Part shown: piece by piece, positions 1 to 7,624 of the stretch | Layout: each line of letters begins with the position of its first letter | How positions within the stretch are numbered: position 1 is the stretch's first letter | Assembly: GCA_904502185.1 (NCBI GenBank) | Contig: CAJGDX010000046.1 | Span: forward strand, 1-15,102 | From: an uncultured Bacteroidaceae bacterium | GTDB taxonomy: Bacteria; Bacteroidota; Bacteroidia; Bacteroidales; Bacteroidaceae | Length of the DNA: 15,102 nt | Direction of reading: 5' to 3' | Position numbers and translations under genes: made by a program | Notes under the pieces: generated by a model | Databases searched by the model: none | What the model saw: only the letters and a program-made list of their open reading frames with translations | What the model was told of the DNA's origin: nothing

Positions 1-747
1 ACGACCCATCAATTTGATGAAGTGCCAGTATTTGCGTGCCGAGTTACAGTCGCGCTCGATGTTACCGATAACCTCTGAGTATACTTTACATGCTGTGTCG
101 AAACCGAAAGATGTCTCGATGTATGCGTTCTTAAGGTCGCCGTCGATAGTCTTGGGACAACCGATTACCTGAACACCGGTATTCTTTGCTGCATAGTACT
201 CAGCGAGTACACAAGCATTGGTGTTAGAGTCGTCACCACCGATGATTACGAGAGCCTTGATGTCGAGCTCTTTGATGATTTCGAGACCTTTCTCGTACTG
301 CTCTGTCTTCTCAAGTTTTGTACGACCTGAACCGATGATATCGAAACCACCTGTGTTGCGATACTCGTCGATGATGTCAGCTGTGAGTTCTTTGTAGTTG
401 TGGTCAACAAGACCGCCGGGGCCCATAAGGAAACCGTAAAGACGGCTGTCTGCGTTGAGTTTCTTGATACCATCAAAAAGACCGGCAATTACATTGTGTC
501 CGCCGGGAGCCTGACCACCTGAAAGAATTACGCCTACGTTGATTGCAGGGTAGTTTACCTCTTCACCACCACACTCGAATGTTACGATGGGAAGACCGTA
601 TGTATTGGGGAACATTTTGCTGATAGCCTCTTCGTCCGCAACCGATTTTGTGGCAGAGCCTTCAGAAATTTTCACTACACCCTTCAATGCTTGGGGCAAT
701 TTGGGCTGATAGGCAGCCCTGGCTTGTTGCAATGCGCTTATTTTCAT
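1..747 (-). CDS. pfp: Diphosphate--fructose-6-phosphate 1-phosphotransferase (PPi-PFK), 3' end cut off by window
   Basis: Cytoplasmic glycolytic enzyme that phosphorylates fructose-6-phosphate, using pyrophosphate reversibly in this family. The first 249 residues are visible; long-type PPi-PFKs have about 550, so roughly the C-terminal 300 lie beyond the window edge. Seen: SGGQAPGGHN at residues 76-85 (phosphoryl-donor loop of the long PFP group), GGDDSNTN at 170-177, where the second Asp replaces the Gly of ATP-type GGDGS and marks PPi use, and the catalytic PKTIDGD at 198-204 with the base Asp202. MGR closes the visible part, as in the fructose-6-phosphate site. The ATG at 745-747 gives the usual N-terminus and nothing better lies upstream. 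The gene is divergent from the small gene at 938. The PFP family call is firm; PPi specificity is inferred from the GGDD motif. Confidence 0.95.
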   Translation of the reverse strand, partial: MKISALQQARAAYQPKLPQALKGVVKISEGSATKSVADEEAISKMFPNTYGLPIVTFECGGEEVNYPAINVGVILSGGQAPGGHNVIAGLFDGIKKLNADSRLYGFLMGPGGLVDHNYKELTADIIDEYRNTGGFDIIGSGRTKLEKTEQYEKGLEIIKELDIKALVIIGGDDSNTNACVLAEYYAAKNTGVQVIGCPKTIDGDLKNAYIETSFGFDTACKVYSEVIGNIERDCNSARKYWHFIKLMGR

Positions 748-937
748 ATTTATTACAATTAGGTTCAAAATATTGGCAAATTTCGCTTTTTTTTATGAAT
801 TGTAAAAGCACTTTGCTGTTTTTTATTGTCACAGAGGCTCTTTTTCTTTTTATTTGGCAAAATCGAGAAAGATTGTTGCAGTTTTAAATGTTATACGCTA
901 TCTTTACAACTGCATTTTCATTTTAAACACAAGAACT
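748..937. other. Divergent intergenic region between pfp and the 938-1204 gene
   Basis: 190 bp, strongly T-rich on the plus strand between 781 and 860, separating two divergent start codons. It must contain control signals for both directions. A plausible plus-strand promoter is listed separately at 873-907. For pfp, the minus strand reads TATTTTG at 772-766, one base short of TAnnTTTG, only about 20 nt before the start codon and with no clear -33 box, so I do not call it. Short ORFs crossing this area have no coding character. Confidence 0.6.
873..907 (+). promoter_or_regulatory. Probable Bacteroidetes-type promoter for the small gene and amidase
   Basis: A TTGTTG at 873-878 (-33-like) is followed after 20 nt by TATCTTTAC at 899-907, one mismatch from the Bacteroidetes -7 consensus TAnnTTTG. 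Transcription would start near 914, leaving a leader of about 24 nt with no Shine-Dalgarno sequence, normal for this phylum. Spacing and position relative to the ATG at 938 support it; the -33 match is imperfect. Confidence 0.45.
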
Positions 938-1204
938 ATGGCAAGCAGAAAAAATTTAAAGAAAGTAATCGGTTACATTTCAAGCGAACTTCTTTCACAG
1001 GCAATATACGTAGCATTGAACTCTGACAGAGAACCCGCAGAGTGGAACCAGCTTTTCGAGAACATCATACGTCTGAACAACGACTATGTGGCACGCGTAA
1101 GCCACAAACAGCCCGGAATGGCTGCCAAGAAATATTTCGACACACTTTGCACCTCATTCAACGAGGATGCTAAGGCTATTGTTGCCGAAATTCAGAAAGG
1201 ATAA
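938..1204 (+). CDS. Conserved-looking small protein of unknown function (88 aa)
   Basis: I do not recognise a named family. The 88-residue product has no signal peptide or membrane segment and looks mainly alpha-helical. It has a basic start (MASRKNLKKV), a hydrophobic helix over residues about 11-27, an EPAEWNQLFENIIRL stretch at about 32-46 and a charged helical end. It resembles short hypothetical cytosolic proteins common in Bacteroidales, but this is from memory. The ATG at 938 is preferred over longer in-frame starts because it follows the promoter-like sequence and a typical A-rich leader. It ends 30 nt before the amidase gene on the same strand, so the two are probably co-transcribed. 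A link to cell-wall work is only inferred from that pairing. Confidence 0.8.
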   Translation: MASRKNLKKVIGYISSELLSQAIYVALNSDREPAEWNQLFENIIRLNNDYVARVSHKQPGMAAKKYFDTLCTSFNEDAKAIVAEIQKG

Positions 1205-1234
1205 CCCACACATCATCTTACTCAGCGATAAACG

Positions 1235-4165
1235 ATGCGACTAAGATGGCTTCTTGCGATTGCCGTCTGTTTGTTTTGTGTCTCCACGCAATATGCGCGG
1301 AGCAATGACAAACAGGCTGCAAATGCTATACGCCAATATTTTGCCAACTACAAGCCGGCAAAGCTCAGACTGAAGGGCTGCGGACTTGAGCGCAAACGCG
1401 ACAACATCATCATAGGCAAGAAAAGAATCACCATCTACACAAGCAAGAACTTCGGTTCACAGGTGTTCACCCCCGAAATGGTGGACAGCATATACGAAGG
1501 CATAAGAAAAGTGCTGCCCGACGGCTACAAAAAGCACAAATTGCAGATTGTTGCCAACCGTCGCAATGTAGAGCATCTTATACCTAATATATATAGGAAG
1601 AAGAAAAACGTCGACGAAGAGCGCCTATGGAACGGTCGCGATCACAATGGCTACCCCTGGGTACGCAACGCGTCACGTCCATACGAAATAACAAACGGCC
1701 TTGACGGCAGACACATAGCCCTGTGGCAGAGCCATGGACGCATATTTTCGGCAGACAGAAACTGCTGGAAGTGGCAGCGTCCGTCACTTTTCTGCACCAC
1801 CGAGGACCTCTTCACACAATCGATAGTAGTTCCGTTCCTGATGCCAATGCTCGAAAATGCCGGATGCCTTGTCTACACTCCGCGCGAAAGAGACTGGCAA
1901 CGACACATGGCAGTGGTCGACAACGACGACCGCTCGGGCAGTTCGCAATATGTGGAGGAGCAGGAATCCGGCACTGTTTGGGCAACAACCGACCTTCCCG
2001 GCTTTGCCCCACGCGACACATTTTACACTGACAGCATAAACCCGTTCAGCGAAGGAACTGCACGCATCGCCCCCTGCGTCAAGGAGGATAAAGGCGCAAC
2101 AGCAGCCGCAAAGTGGGTCCCCGACATTCCCGAGGATGGCGAATATGGCGTATATGTTTCGTACCAGACAGTCAACGGCAGCATCCCCGACGCCCGCTAC
2201 AGCGTGCTACACAGCGGAGGAATAACGGAATTCCGCGTAAACCAGCAAATGGGTGGTGGAACATGGGTCTACCTTGGTTCATTCAAGTTCAAGAAAGGTA
2301 TACACGAAAATCAATCGGTGGTTTTGTCAAACATCAGCAGCCACGAAGGATTCGTGACAGCCGACGCTGTCCGATTCGGCGGTGGTACAGGCATGATGGC
2401 GCGTGGCGACAGCCTGATACCGAGCGGACTGCCCCGTTACCTCGAAGGAGCAAGATACGCGCTTCAGTACAGCGGATTCCCATACAAGAAATATTCGCCC
2501 AGCGAAGGCGAGCGCGACTACAACGACGACATAAACAGCCGCTCACATGCAGTAAACCACCTTATCGGCGGTTCGGTATTCTGCCCCGACTCGGCAGGAC
2601 TCCGCGTCCCCATTGAAATGACCTTCGGGTTCCACTCGGATGCAGGAATCTCGCAGGAGGATGAGATTATAGGCTCTCTGGGTGTTGTCACCACCGACCA
2701 CGAAAAAGGTGTATTACCCACGGGAACATCAAGATACATTTCAAGAGATTTCATCAGCTACATTCTGAACAACGTACAGCACGACCTCAGCGCCACATTC
2801 GGAATAAACTGGTCGTGCCGCGGCATTCTTGACAAAAGTTACAGCGAGTCACGCATCCCCTATGTGCCGTCAATGATATTCGAATCGCTGTCGCATCAGA
2901 ACTTCATGGACATGAAGTATGGACACGACCCCAACTTCAAGTTCATCATGGCACGCGCCGTCTACAAGTCACTGTTGAAACATCTGTGCTACGTACACAA
3001 CAGAAAGTATGTAGTACAACCGTTGCCCGTCAAGAATTTTGCCATTGACTTTGGTAAAGAGGCAAACACCCTGCAACTCACATGGCAGCCGACAGAGGAC
3101 CCGCTCGAACCAACAGCCACAGCAAAGAAGTATCTGATTTACACAAAGATAAACGACAACGAATACGACAATGGACGCATAGTGGAAGAGAACTCCACCA
3201 CCCTGACGGTGCTTCCCGACGTACAATACAGTTTCAAGATTGCAGCAGTGAACGATGGCGGCGAAAGTTTCCCATCGGAAGAGCTGTCGGCATATATTTC
3301 AAAAGTAGAGAAGGGACGCGTTGCCATTGTCAACAATTTCCGTCGACTCAGCGGCCCGGCAGTCGTAAACACAGAGTCCCTTGCAGGATTCGACCTTGAC
3401 GCTGACCCCGGAGTTCCCTATTTTCGTACACCCGAATATTGCGGCAGACAGCTGGATTTCGAACGGGTAAATTCGGGATTCGAGGATGGCCTGGGTCTCA
3501 GCAGCTCCGAATTTGAAGGAACACTCGTGGCAGGAAACTCATTCAACTACCCCTACGCACATGGAAAAGCCCTCGCAGCCAACGAATTCTCATTCGTCTC
3601 ATGCTCGAGCGACGCGATTATGGACGGCACCATCCGCCCCGAAAAATATGACGCCATCGACCTTATCGTAGGAGCAGAAAAACAGGGCGACAAAGGTGTT
3701 TCACTGGGCTGCAACAAGGAATACAAGAGTTTCCCAGCAGAGCTGCAAAAGGCACTTACGAGCTACTGCGAACGTGGTGGCCGCCTCTTTGTCAGCGGAG
3801 CTTACATAGCAAGCGACATGTCACACAACGAGCAGGACAGGGCATTTATACGTAATGTACTGAAATTCGATTACGCAGGATGCGTGGCAGACACCACTGA
3901 GAACAAGATTTTCGGATCTAACCTCACCTTCGATGTCAGCCGTGCAGCCAACGAGAAATGCTACGCAGTGACACGCCCCGACATACTGGCACCCGTCGGC
4001 AACGCATTCATCGCATTCGTATTCGATAAAAGCCGCGAAAGTGCCGGTGTCGCCTTTGCCGACAATTACAGAGTGCTGGCAACAAGTTTCCCCTTCGAAA
4101 CAATCTTCAGTGAAGGACTCAGAGCCGAACTTATGGGAGCAGTAATGCGTTTCCTGCTGAACTGA
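1235..4165 (+). CDS. Exported amidase_3-like (N-acetylmuramoyl-L-alanine amidase) protein with inserted golvesin-type domain and FN3 domain
   Basis: A 976-residue protein with a Sec signal peptide (about 1-22), so it acts in the periplasm or outside the cell, probably on peptidoglycan. The amidase_3-type zinc motifs are present but far apart: His167 (WQSHG), Glu190 (TTEDL), His467 (FGFHSDAG) and the catalytic-type Glu550 (IFESLSHQN). Between them, at about 271-385, sits a golvesin/xanthan-lyase C-terminal-like beta domain, recognised by its W-P-x-I-P-x-x-G-x-Y start, VNQQMGGGTW and the TADAVRFGGG end. An FN3 domain follows at about 594-688, then about 280 residues (694-976) with an alternating beta/alpha pattern reminiscent of glutamine-amidotransferase-like folds, not assigned. 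Relatives are often labelled 'xanthan lyase' because of the golvesin domain; the zinc residues argue for amidase. Activity and substrate are inferred. Confidence 0.8.
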   Translation: MRLRWLLAIAVCLFCVSTQYARSNDKQAANAIRQYFANYKPAKLRLKGCGLERKRDNIIIGKKRITIYTSKNFGSQVFTPEMVDSIYEGIRKVLPDGYKKHKLQIVANRRNVEHLIPNIYRKKKNVDEERLWNGRDHNGYPWVRNASRPYEITNGLDGRHIALWQSHGRIFSADRNCWKWQRPSLFCTTEDLFTQSIVVPFLMPMLENAGCLVYTPRERDWQRHMAVVDNDDRSGSSQYVEEQESGTVWATTDLPGFAPRDTFYTDSINPFSEGTARIAPCVKEDKGATAAAKWVPDIPEDGEYGVYVSYQTVNGSIPDARYSVLHSGGITEFRVNQQMGGGTWVYLGSFKFKKGIHENQSVVLSNISSHEGFVTADAVRFGGGTGMMARGDSLIPSGLPRYLEGARYALQYSGFPYKKYSPSEGERDYNDDINSRSHAVNHLIGGSVFCPDSAGLRVPIEMTFGFHSDAGISQEDEIIGSLGVVTTDHEKGVLPTGTSRYISRDFISYILNNVQHDLSATFGINWSCRGILDKSYSESRIPYVPSMIFESLSHQNFMDMKYGHDPNFKFIMARAVYKSLLKHLCYVHNRKYVVQPLPVKNFAIDFGKEANTLQLTWQPTEDPLEPTATAKKYLIYTKINDNEYDNGRIVEENSTTLTVLPDVQYSFKIAAVNDGGESFPSEELSAYISKVEKGRVAIVNNFRRLSGPAVVNTESLAGFDLDADPGVPYFRTPEYCGRQLDFERVNSGFEDGLGLSSSEFEGTLVAGNSFNYPYAHGKALAANEFSFVSCSSDAIMDGTIRPEKYDAIDLIVGAEKQGDKGVSLGCNKEYKSFPAELQKALTSYCERGGRLFVSGAYIASDMSHNEQDRAFIRNVLKFDYAGCVADTTENKIFGSNLTFDVSRAANEKCYAVTRPDILAPVGNAFIAFVFDKSRESAGVAFADNYRVLATSFPFETIFSEGLRAELMGAVMRFLLN

Positions 4166-4352
4166 CCCCACGCAAAAGAGCGCAACCACCAAATCCGCCA
4201 TTTCTGTTCGGGGCAAGATTCCACAGACAAAGAGTAATTCGCAACAAACTACAGCCACTGTTCAACAAACTTTGGCCTATTTGTTTTCATATTTTCATTT
4301 CAATGATGTATATTTGCAATTTAGTACTATTACTACAAAGCAAAAAAAAGAG
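4166..4352. other. Intergenic region upstream of metF
   Basis: 187 bp between the amidase stop and the metF start. It contains the metF promoter (4280-4317). A weak A/T-rich inverted repeat, AACAAA at 4264-4269 and TTTGTT at 4280-4285, is followed by a T-rich stretch and could be a poor terminator for the upstream unit, but it overlaps the -33 region and is not convincing. No riboswitch-like structure was recognised. Confidence 0.5.
4280..4317 (+). promoter_or_regulatory. Bacteroidetes-type promoter of the metF-holB-PSP1-gldH cluster
   Basis: TATATTTGC at 4309-4317 is an exact match to the TAnnTTTG -7 element. The upstream TTTGTTTT at 4280-4287 supplies a -33-like TTTG, though its best-spaced part is the T run at 4284-4287. 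Transcription would begin near 4324, giving a leader of about 29 nt that ends in an A-rich stretch just before the metF ATG. The site lies downstream of the first in-frame ATG-like extension at 4272 and so rules that start out. Confidence 0.7.
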
Positions 4353-5306
4353 ATGAAAATAACCGACTGCATAAACTCACCCGGAAAGACAGTCTTTTCG
4401 ATAGAGGTACTACCTCCCGTAAAAGGTACCGGATTGACAAAGCTTTTCGAAGGCATTGACCGCATCAATGAGTTTGGTCCGCAATATATAAACATCACCA
4501 CACACCACAGCGAATATATCTACACAGATATGGGCGATGGAATGTTCAAACGTACAGCCGTCCGTCGTCGACCCGGAACAGTCGCAGTGGCAACAGCCAT
4601 CAAGCATCGCTACGGAATACCAGTAGTGCCGCACATCCTGTGCAACGGCTTCACCCCCGAAGAGACAGAATATGTGCTTATCGACCTGCAACTATCCGGA
4701 ATCACAGACCTTCTGCTGTTGCGTGGCGACAAGGCAAAGGACGAAAAGACCTTCACACCCACATTGGGAGGATACGACCACACCGTACAGCTGCAGGAGC
4801 AGGTGAACCGCTACAACGAAGGATTCTTCATCGACGGCACCCCCATACGCGAGCGCGGCGAACAATTCTCGTACGGCGTTGCATGCTACCCCGAGAAACA
4901 CATTGAGGCACCCAACCTCGAGACAGACCTCTACTGGCTGAAGCAGAAGGCCGACAATGGTGCGGAATATGCTGTGACACAGATGTTTTTCGACAACGAG
5001 AAATATTTCGAATTTGTGCGCAAAGCAAGAGAAATGGGCATTAACATACCCATCATTCCCGGCATCAAGCCCATCCACCGCATGTCACAGATAAACATAC
5101 TGCCCAAGACCTTCAACACCGACCTACCCGGCGAACTTACCGCAGAGCTTCTGCGTTGCAAGAGCGATGCCGATGCAGCCATAGTAGGTTGCGAATGGTG
5201 CATCAAGCAGTGCCGCGAGCTTATGGAGCGTGGCGTTCCCAGCCTGCACTTCTACACAATAAACGCAATAGACAGCGTCTACAGAACACTGGCAGCAATA
5301 TATTGA
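4353..5306 (+). CDS. metF: 5,10-methylenetetrahydrofolate reductase
   Basis: Flavoenzyme reducing 5,10-methylene-THF to 5-methyl-THF, the methyl donor for methionine synthesis. The 317-residue TIM-barrel protein shows the family signatures in order: FSIEVLPP at 15-22 with Glu18 (counterpart of the catalytic Glu of FEFFPP), PHILCNG at 93-99, LLLRGD at 121-126 with Asp126 near the flavin, YPEKHIEAP at 179-187, AVTQMFFD at 207-214 with the folate-contacting Gln210, and IPIIPGIKP at 232-240. I place the start at the ATG at 4353. An extension to 4272 would add 27 residues before the FSIE motif that have no counterpart and would begin upstream of the promoter. holB follows after 7 nt, so metF heads a co-transcribed cluster although its pathway is unrelated to its neighbours. 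Confidence 0.95.
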   Translation: MKITDCINSPGKTVFSIEVLPPVKGTGLTKLFEGIDRINEFGPQYINITTHHSEYIYTDMGDGMFKRTAVRRRPGTVAVATAIKHRYGIPVVPHILCNGFTPEETEYVLIDLQLSGITDLLLLRGDKAKDEKTFTPTLGGYDHTVQLQEQVNRYNEGFFIDGTPIRERGEQFSYGVACYPEKHIEAPNLETDLYWLKQKADNGAEYAVTQMFFDNEKYFEFVRKAREMGINIPIIPGIKPIHRMSQINILPKTFNTDLPGELTAELLRCKSDADAAIVGCEWCIKQCRELMERGVPSLHFYTINAIDSVYRTLAAIY

Positions 5307-5313
5307 TAAAGGT

Positions 5314-6450
5314 ATGTTTTTCAAGGATATAATAGGGCAAAAAGGGGTAACCGAGCAGCTGCGCCGATGCGTCGACGAAGGACGTTTGGCACACGCTCTG
5401 CTGATTACAGGCCCCACAGGTAACGGCAAACTACCCGTTGCCGTGGCACTTGCGCGTTATATCCTGTGCAGCAACCGTCACAATGGCGATGCCTGTGGCA
5501 GTTGCCCATCGTGCGTCAAAATGAACAAACTGGTTCACTCCGACCTTCATTTTGTATTTCCGGTTAAAAAGAAGAAAAATTCCTCGGCAGACAATGCCCC
5601 CGTCAGCGACGATTATATTTCGGAATGGCGTGAGATATTCCTGAAGGAACCATATTTCGGTTACTCCGACTGGCTGACAATGCTTGACGTGGAGAACCAG
5701 CAACCGATGATTTACGAAAAGGAGAGTGGCGAAATATTGCATAAGCTATCGCTGAAATCGCGTGAAGGAGGCTGGAAGATAATGATAATATGGTTGCCCG
5801 AGAAGATGAAAGAGGCATGCTCTAACAAGTTGCTGAAAATTCTTGAAGAGCCACCTGCCGAAACACTCTTCCTGCTGGTAGCAGAGGAGACGCAGCACAT
5901 TATCCCCACCATACTCAGTCGCACACAGCGCATAGAACTTCCCCGCCTTGACGACAATGCAGTCAGTCTTGCACTGCAACAACGCTACTCGCTGGACGAA
6001 GCAACGGCACGCAGCATTGCACAACAGAGTGGCGGCAACTGGGAAAAGGCCGAATCGATGCTGAAGGTGAGCAACGACAGCAACCTCTACCTCGACCTGT
6101 TCATGACACTGATGCGCATGGCATACAGACGCGACATTCAGGCAATGAAACAGTGGGGCGACAAGGTGGCTGCACTGGGCCGCGAACGTCAGAAAGGATT
6201 GCTGGAATATTGCCAGCGCATGATACGCGAAAATTTCATCATGAATTTCGGACGCAACGAAATGCTTTATCTATCGCCCGAGGAGCGCAGTTTCTCGGCA
6301 AAATTCTCGCCCTTCGTCAACGAGAATAACATATTCGGAATAATGGAAGAGCTCTCCGAAGCGCAAAAACACGTTGAACAGAATGTAAACTCCAAAATGA
6401 TCTTCTTTGACATGGCATTAAGGATGATTGTTTGGATAAAAAACAGATAA
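5314..6450 (+). CDS. holB: DNA polymerase III delta' subunit (clamp-loader, HolB-type)
   Basis: AAA+ clamp-loader subunit that helps load the beta sliding clamp at the replication fork. The 378 residues show the opening of this family (DIIGQ, then LAHALLITGPTGNGK) with a P-loop at 33-39; the residue after Lys39 is Leu, not Thr/Ser, so ATP binding may be lost as in delta'. Zinc-module cysteines are Cys52, Cys61, Cys64 and Cys67. SNKLLKILEEPP around 170-180 is the hallmark helix, followed by TILSRTQRIELP, the SRC-motif position (SRT here). Between about 80 and 140 there is an extra segment rich in charged and aromatic residues compared with E. coli delta'. The gene starts 7 nt after metF and ends 1 nt before the PSP1 gene, so translation is probably coupled. 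Confidence 0.92.
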   Translation: MFFKDIIGQKGVTEQLRRCVDEGRLAHALLITGPTGNGKLPVAVALARYILCSNRHNGDACGSCPSCVKMNKLVHSDLHFVFPVKKKKNSSADNAPVSDDYISEWREIFLKEPYFGYSDWLTMLDVENQQPMIYEKESGEILHKLSLKSREGGWKIMIIWLPEKMKEACSNKLLKILEEPPAETLFLLVAEETQHIIPTILSRTQRIELPRLDDNAVSLALQQRYSLDEATARSIAQQSGGNWEKAESMLKVSNDSNLYLDLFMTLMRMAYRRDIQAMKQWGDKVAALGRERQKGLLEYCQRMIRENFIMNFGRNEMLYLSPEERSFSAKFSPFVNENNIFGIMEELSEAQKHVEQNVNSKMIFFDMALRMIVWIKNR

Positions 6451-6451
6451 T

Positions 6452-7624
6452 ATGGATGATAAACTAAAATATAAAGAGCAAAATGGCTGTTCGGGAATCT
6501 GTCCCAAAGGATGCGGTCAGATGGACGCACCCCTCAACACCTTCGACTGGCTCGCCGACGTTCCCGGTAACGAAGAGGTGACCGACATTGTCGAAGTGCA
6601 GTTCAAGAATACCCGCAAAGGCTATTTTCGCAACTCCAATAATCTGCCTCTTGTCAAGGGCGACATTGTTGCCGTAGAGGCCAACCCCGGCCACGACATC
6701 GGCCGCGTGACACTCACCGGACGACTGGTGCTGTTGCAGTTGAAAAAGGCACGTCTCACCCCCGAATCGGAACTGAAGCGCGTCTATCGCAAGGCAAAGC
6801 CGGTGGATATGGAAAAATATGAGGAGGCAAAGGCCAAGGAGCACGACACAATGATACGTTCGCGCCAGATAGCAAAAGACCTTAATCTGGATATGAAGAT
6901 TGGCGACGTAGAGTATCAGGGCGACGGCAACAAAGCCATATTCTACTACATTGCCGACAACCGCGTAGACTTCCGCCAACTCATCAAAGTGCTTGCCGAC
7001 GTATTCAAGGTGAAGATTGAGATGAAGCAGATCGGCGCAAGACAGGAAGCAGGCCGCATTGGCGGAATAGGCCCCTGCGGACGCGCCCTTTGCTGCGCAA
7101 CATTCACCACCAATTTTGTGTCGGTATCTACCCTTGCTGCACGTTTCCAGGACATTTCGCTCAACCCGCAGAAGCTTGCCGGACAGTGTGCTAAGCTGAA
7201 ATGCTGTCTCAACTACGAGGTTGACGCCTATGTCGAGGCCTCAAAACGCTTCCCGCCGCGTGACGCCGAGCTTGAAACAACAGAGGGAACATACTACTTC
7301 TTCAAGGCAGACATTATGCGTGGCGAGATTACATATTCGAGCGACAAGCACATCCCCGCCAACCTCAAAACCATCACAGCCCGTCGCGCCAAACAGGTGA
7401 TAGAGCTGAACAAACGCGGCGAAAAGCCCGAAACACTTTTCGAGGACGGAGATGCACAAAACGAGAAGCACTCGTCAGACCTTTTGGAACAGAACAACAT
7501 CAACCGTTTCGACAATGCTTCGCGCAACAAAAAGCGCAAACGCAGCAACAATCACAGCGGACGCGAGCATCGTGGCGACAACAACAGAAAAGGAAGAAGA
7601 AAGGATGAATCTAAGTCCGAATAA
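6452..7624 (+). CDS. PSP1-domain protein, RicT/YaaT-like, Cys-rich
   Basis: A 390-residue cytosolic protein of the PSP1 family. In Bacillus the relative RicT (YaaT) joins RicA and RicF in an Fe-S-containing complex affecting RNase Y processing, sporulation and competence; the role in Bacteroidales is unknown. Seen: a conserved N-terminal core (VEVQFKNTRKGYFRN at 48-62, then VKGDIVAVEA), the PSP1 region at about 100-200, and two Cys clusters typical of the family, C209GRALCC (Cys209/214/215) and QC246AKLKCC (Cys246/251/252). An additional Cys13-x3-Cys17-x3-Cys21 motif lies near the N-terminus. The last 35 residues are Lys/Arg/Asn-rich and probably disordered, possibly nucleic-acid binding. The start lies 1 nt after holB, and the end overlaps gldH by 20 nt. 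Family certain; function inferred. Confidence 0.9.
   Translation: MDDKLKYKEQNGCSGICPKGCGQMDAPLNTFDWLADVPGNEEVTDIVEVQFKNTRKGYFRNSNNLPLVKGDIVAVEANPGHDIGRVTLTGRLVLLQLKKARLTPESELKRVYRKAKPVDMEKYEEAKAKEHDTMIRSRQIAKDLNLDMKIGDVEYQGDGNKAIFYYIADNRVDFRQLIKVLADVFKVKIEMKQIGARQEAGRIGGIGPCGRALCCATFTTNFVSVSTLAARFQDISLNPQKLAGQCAKLKCCLNYEVDAYVEASKRFPPRDAELETTEGTYYFFKADIMRGEITYSSDKHIPANLKTITARRAKQVIELNKRGEKPETLFEDGDAQNEKHSSDLLEQNNINRFDNASRNKKRKRSNNHSGREHRGDNNRKGRRKDESKSE

Noticed and set aside
2113..2616. 167-codon open frame inside the amidase gene
   Set aside because: It lies in another frame of a gene with clear domain signatures, and its Arg/Pro-rich translation is typical of out-of-frame reading.
1235..4165. 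'Xanthan lyase' as the name of the large exported protein
   Set aside because: Only the golvesin-like domain is shared with that enzyme; no polysaccharide-lyase catalytic domain is visible, while amidase-type zinc ligands are.
4166..4308. Possible riboswitch or strong terminator before metF
   Set aside because: No stable GC-rich hairpin or known aptamer pattern was seen, only a weak six-pair A/T repeat.
6464..6979. 171-codon minus-strand open frame opposite the PSP1 gene
   Set aside because: It covers the conserved PSP1 core in antisense, with no leader or motif.
7452..7604. Upstream extension of gldH
   Set aside because: It would overlap the PSP1 gene by 173 nt and bury the lipoprotein signal sequence inside the protein; the ATG at 7605 puts the lipobox Cys at residue 20.
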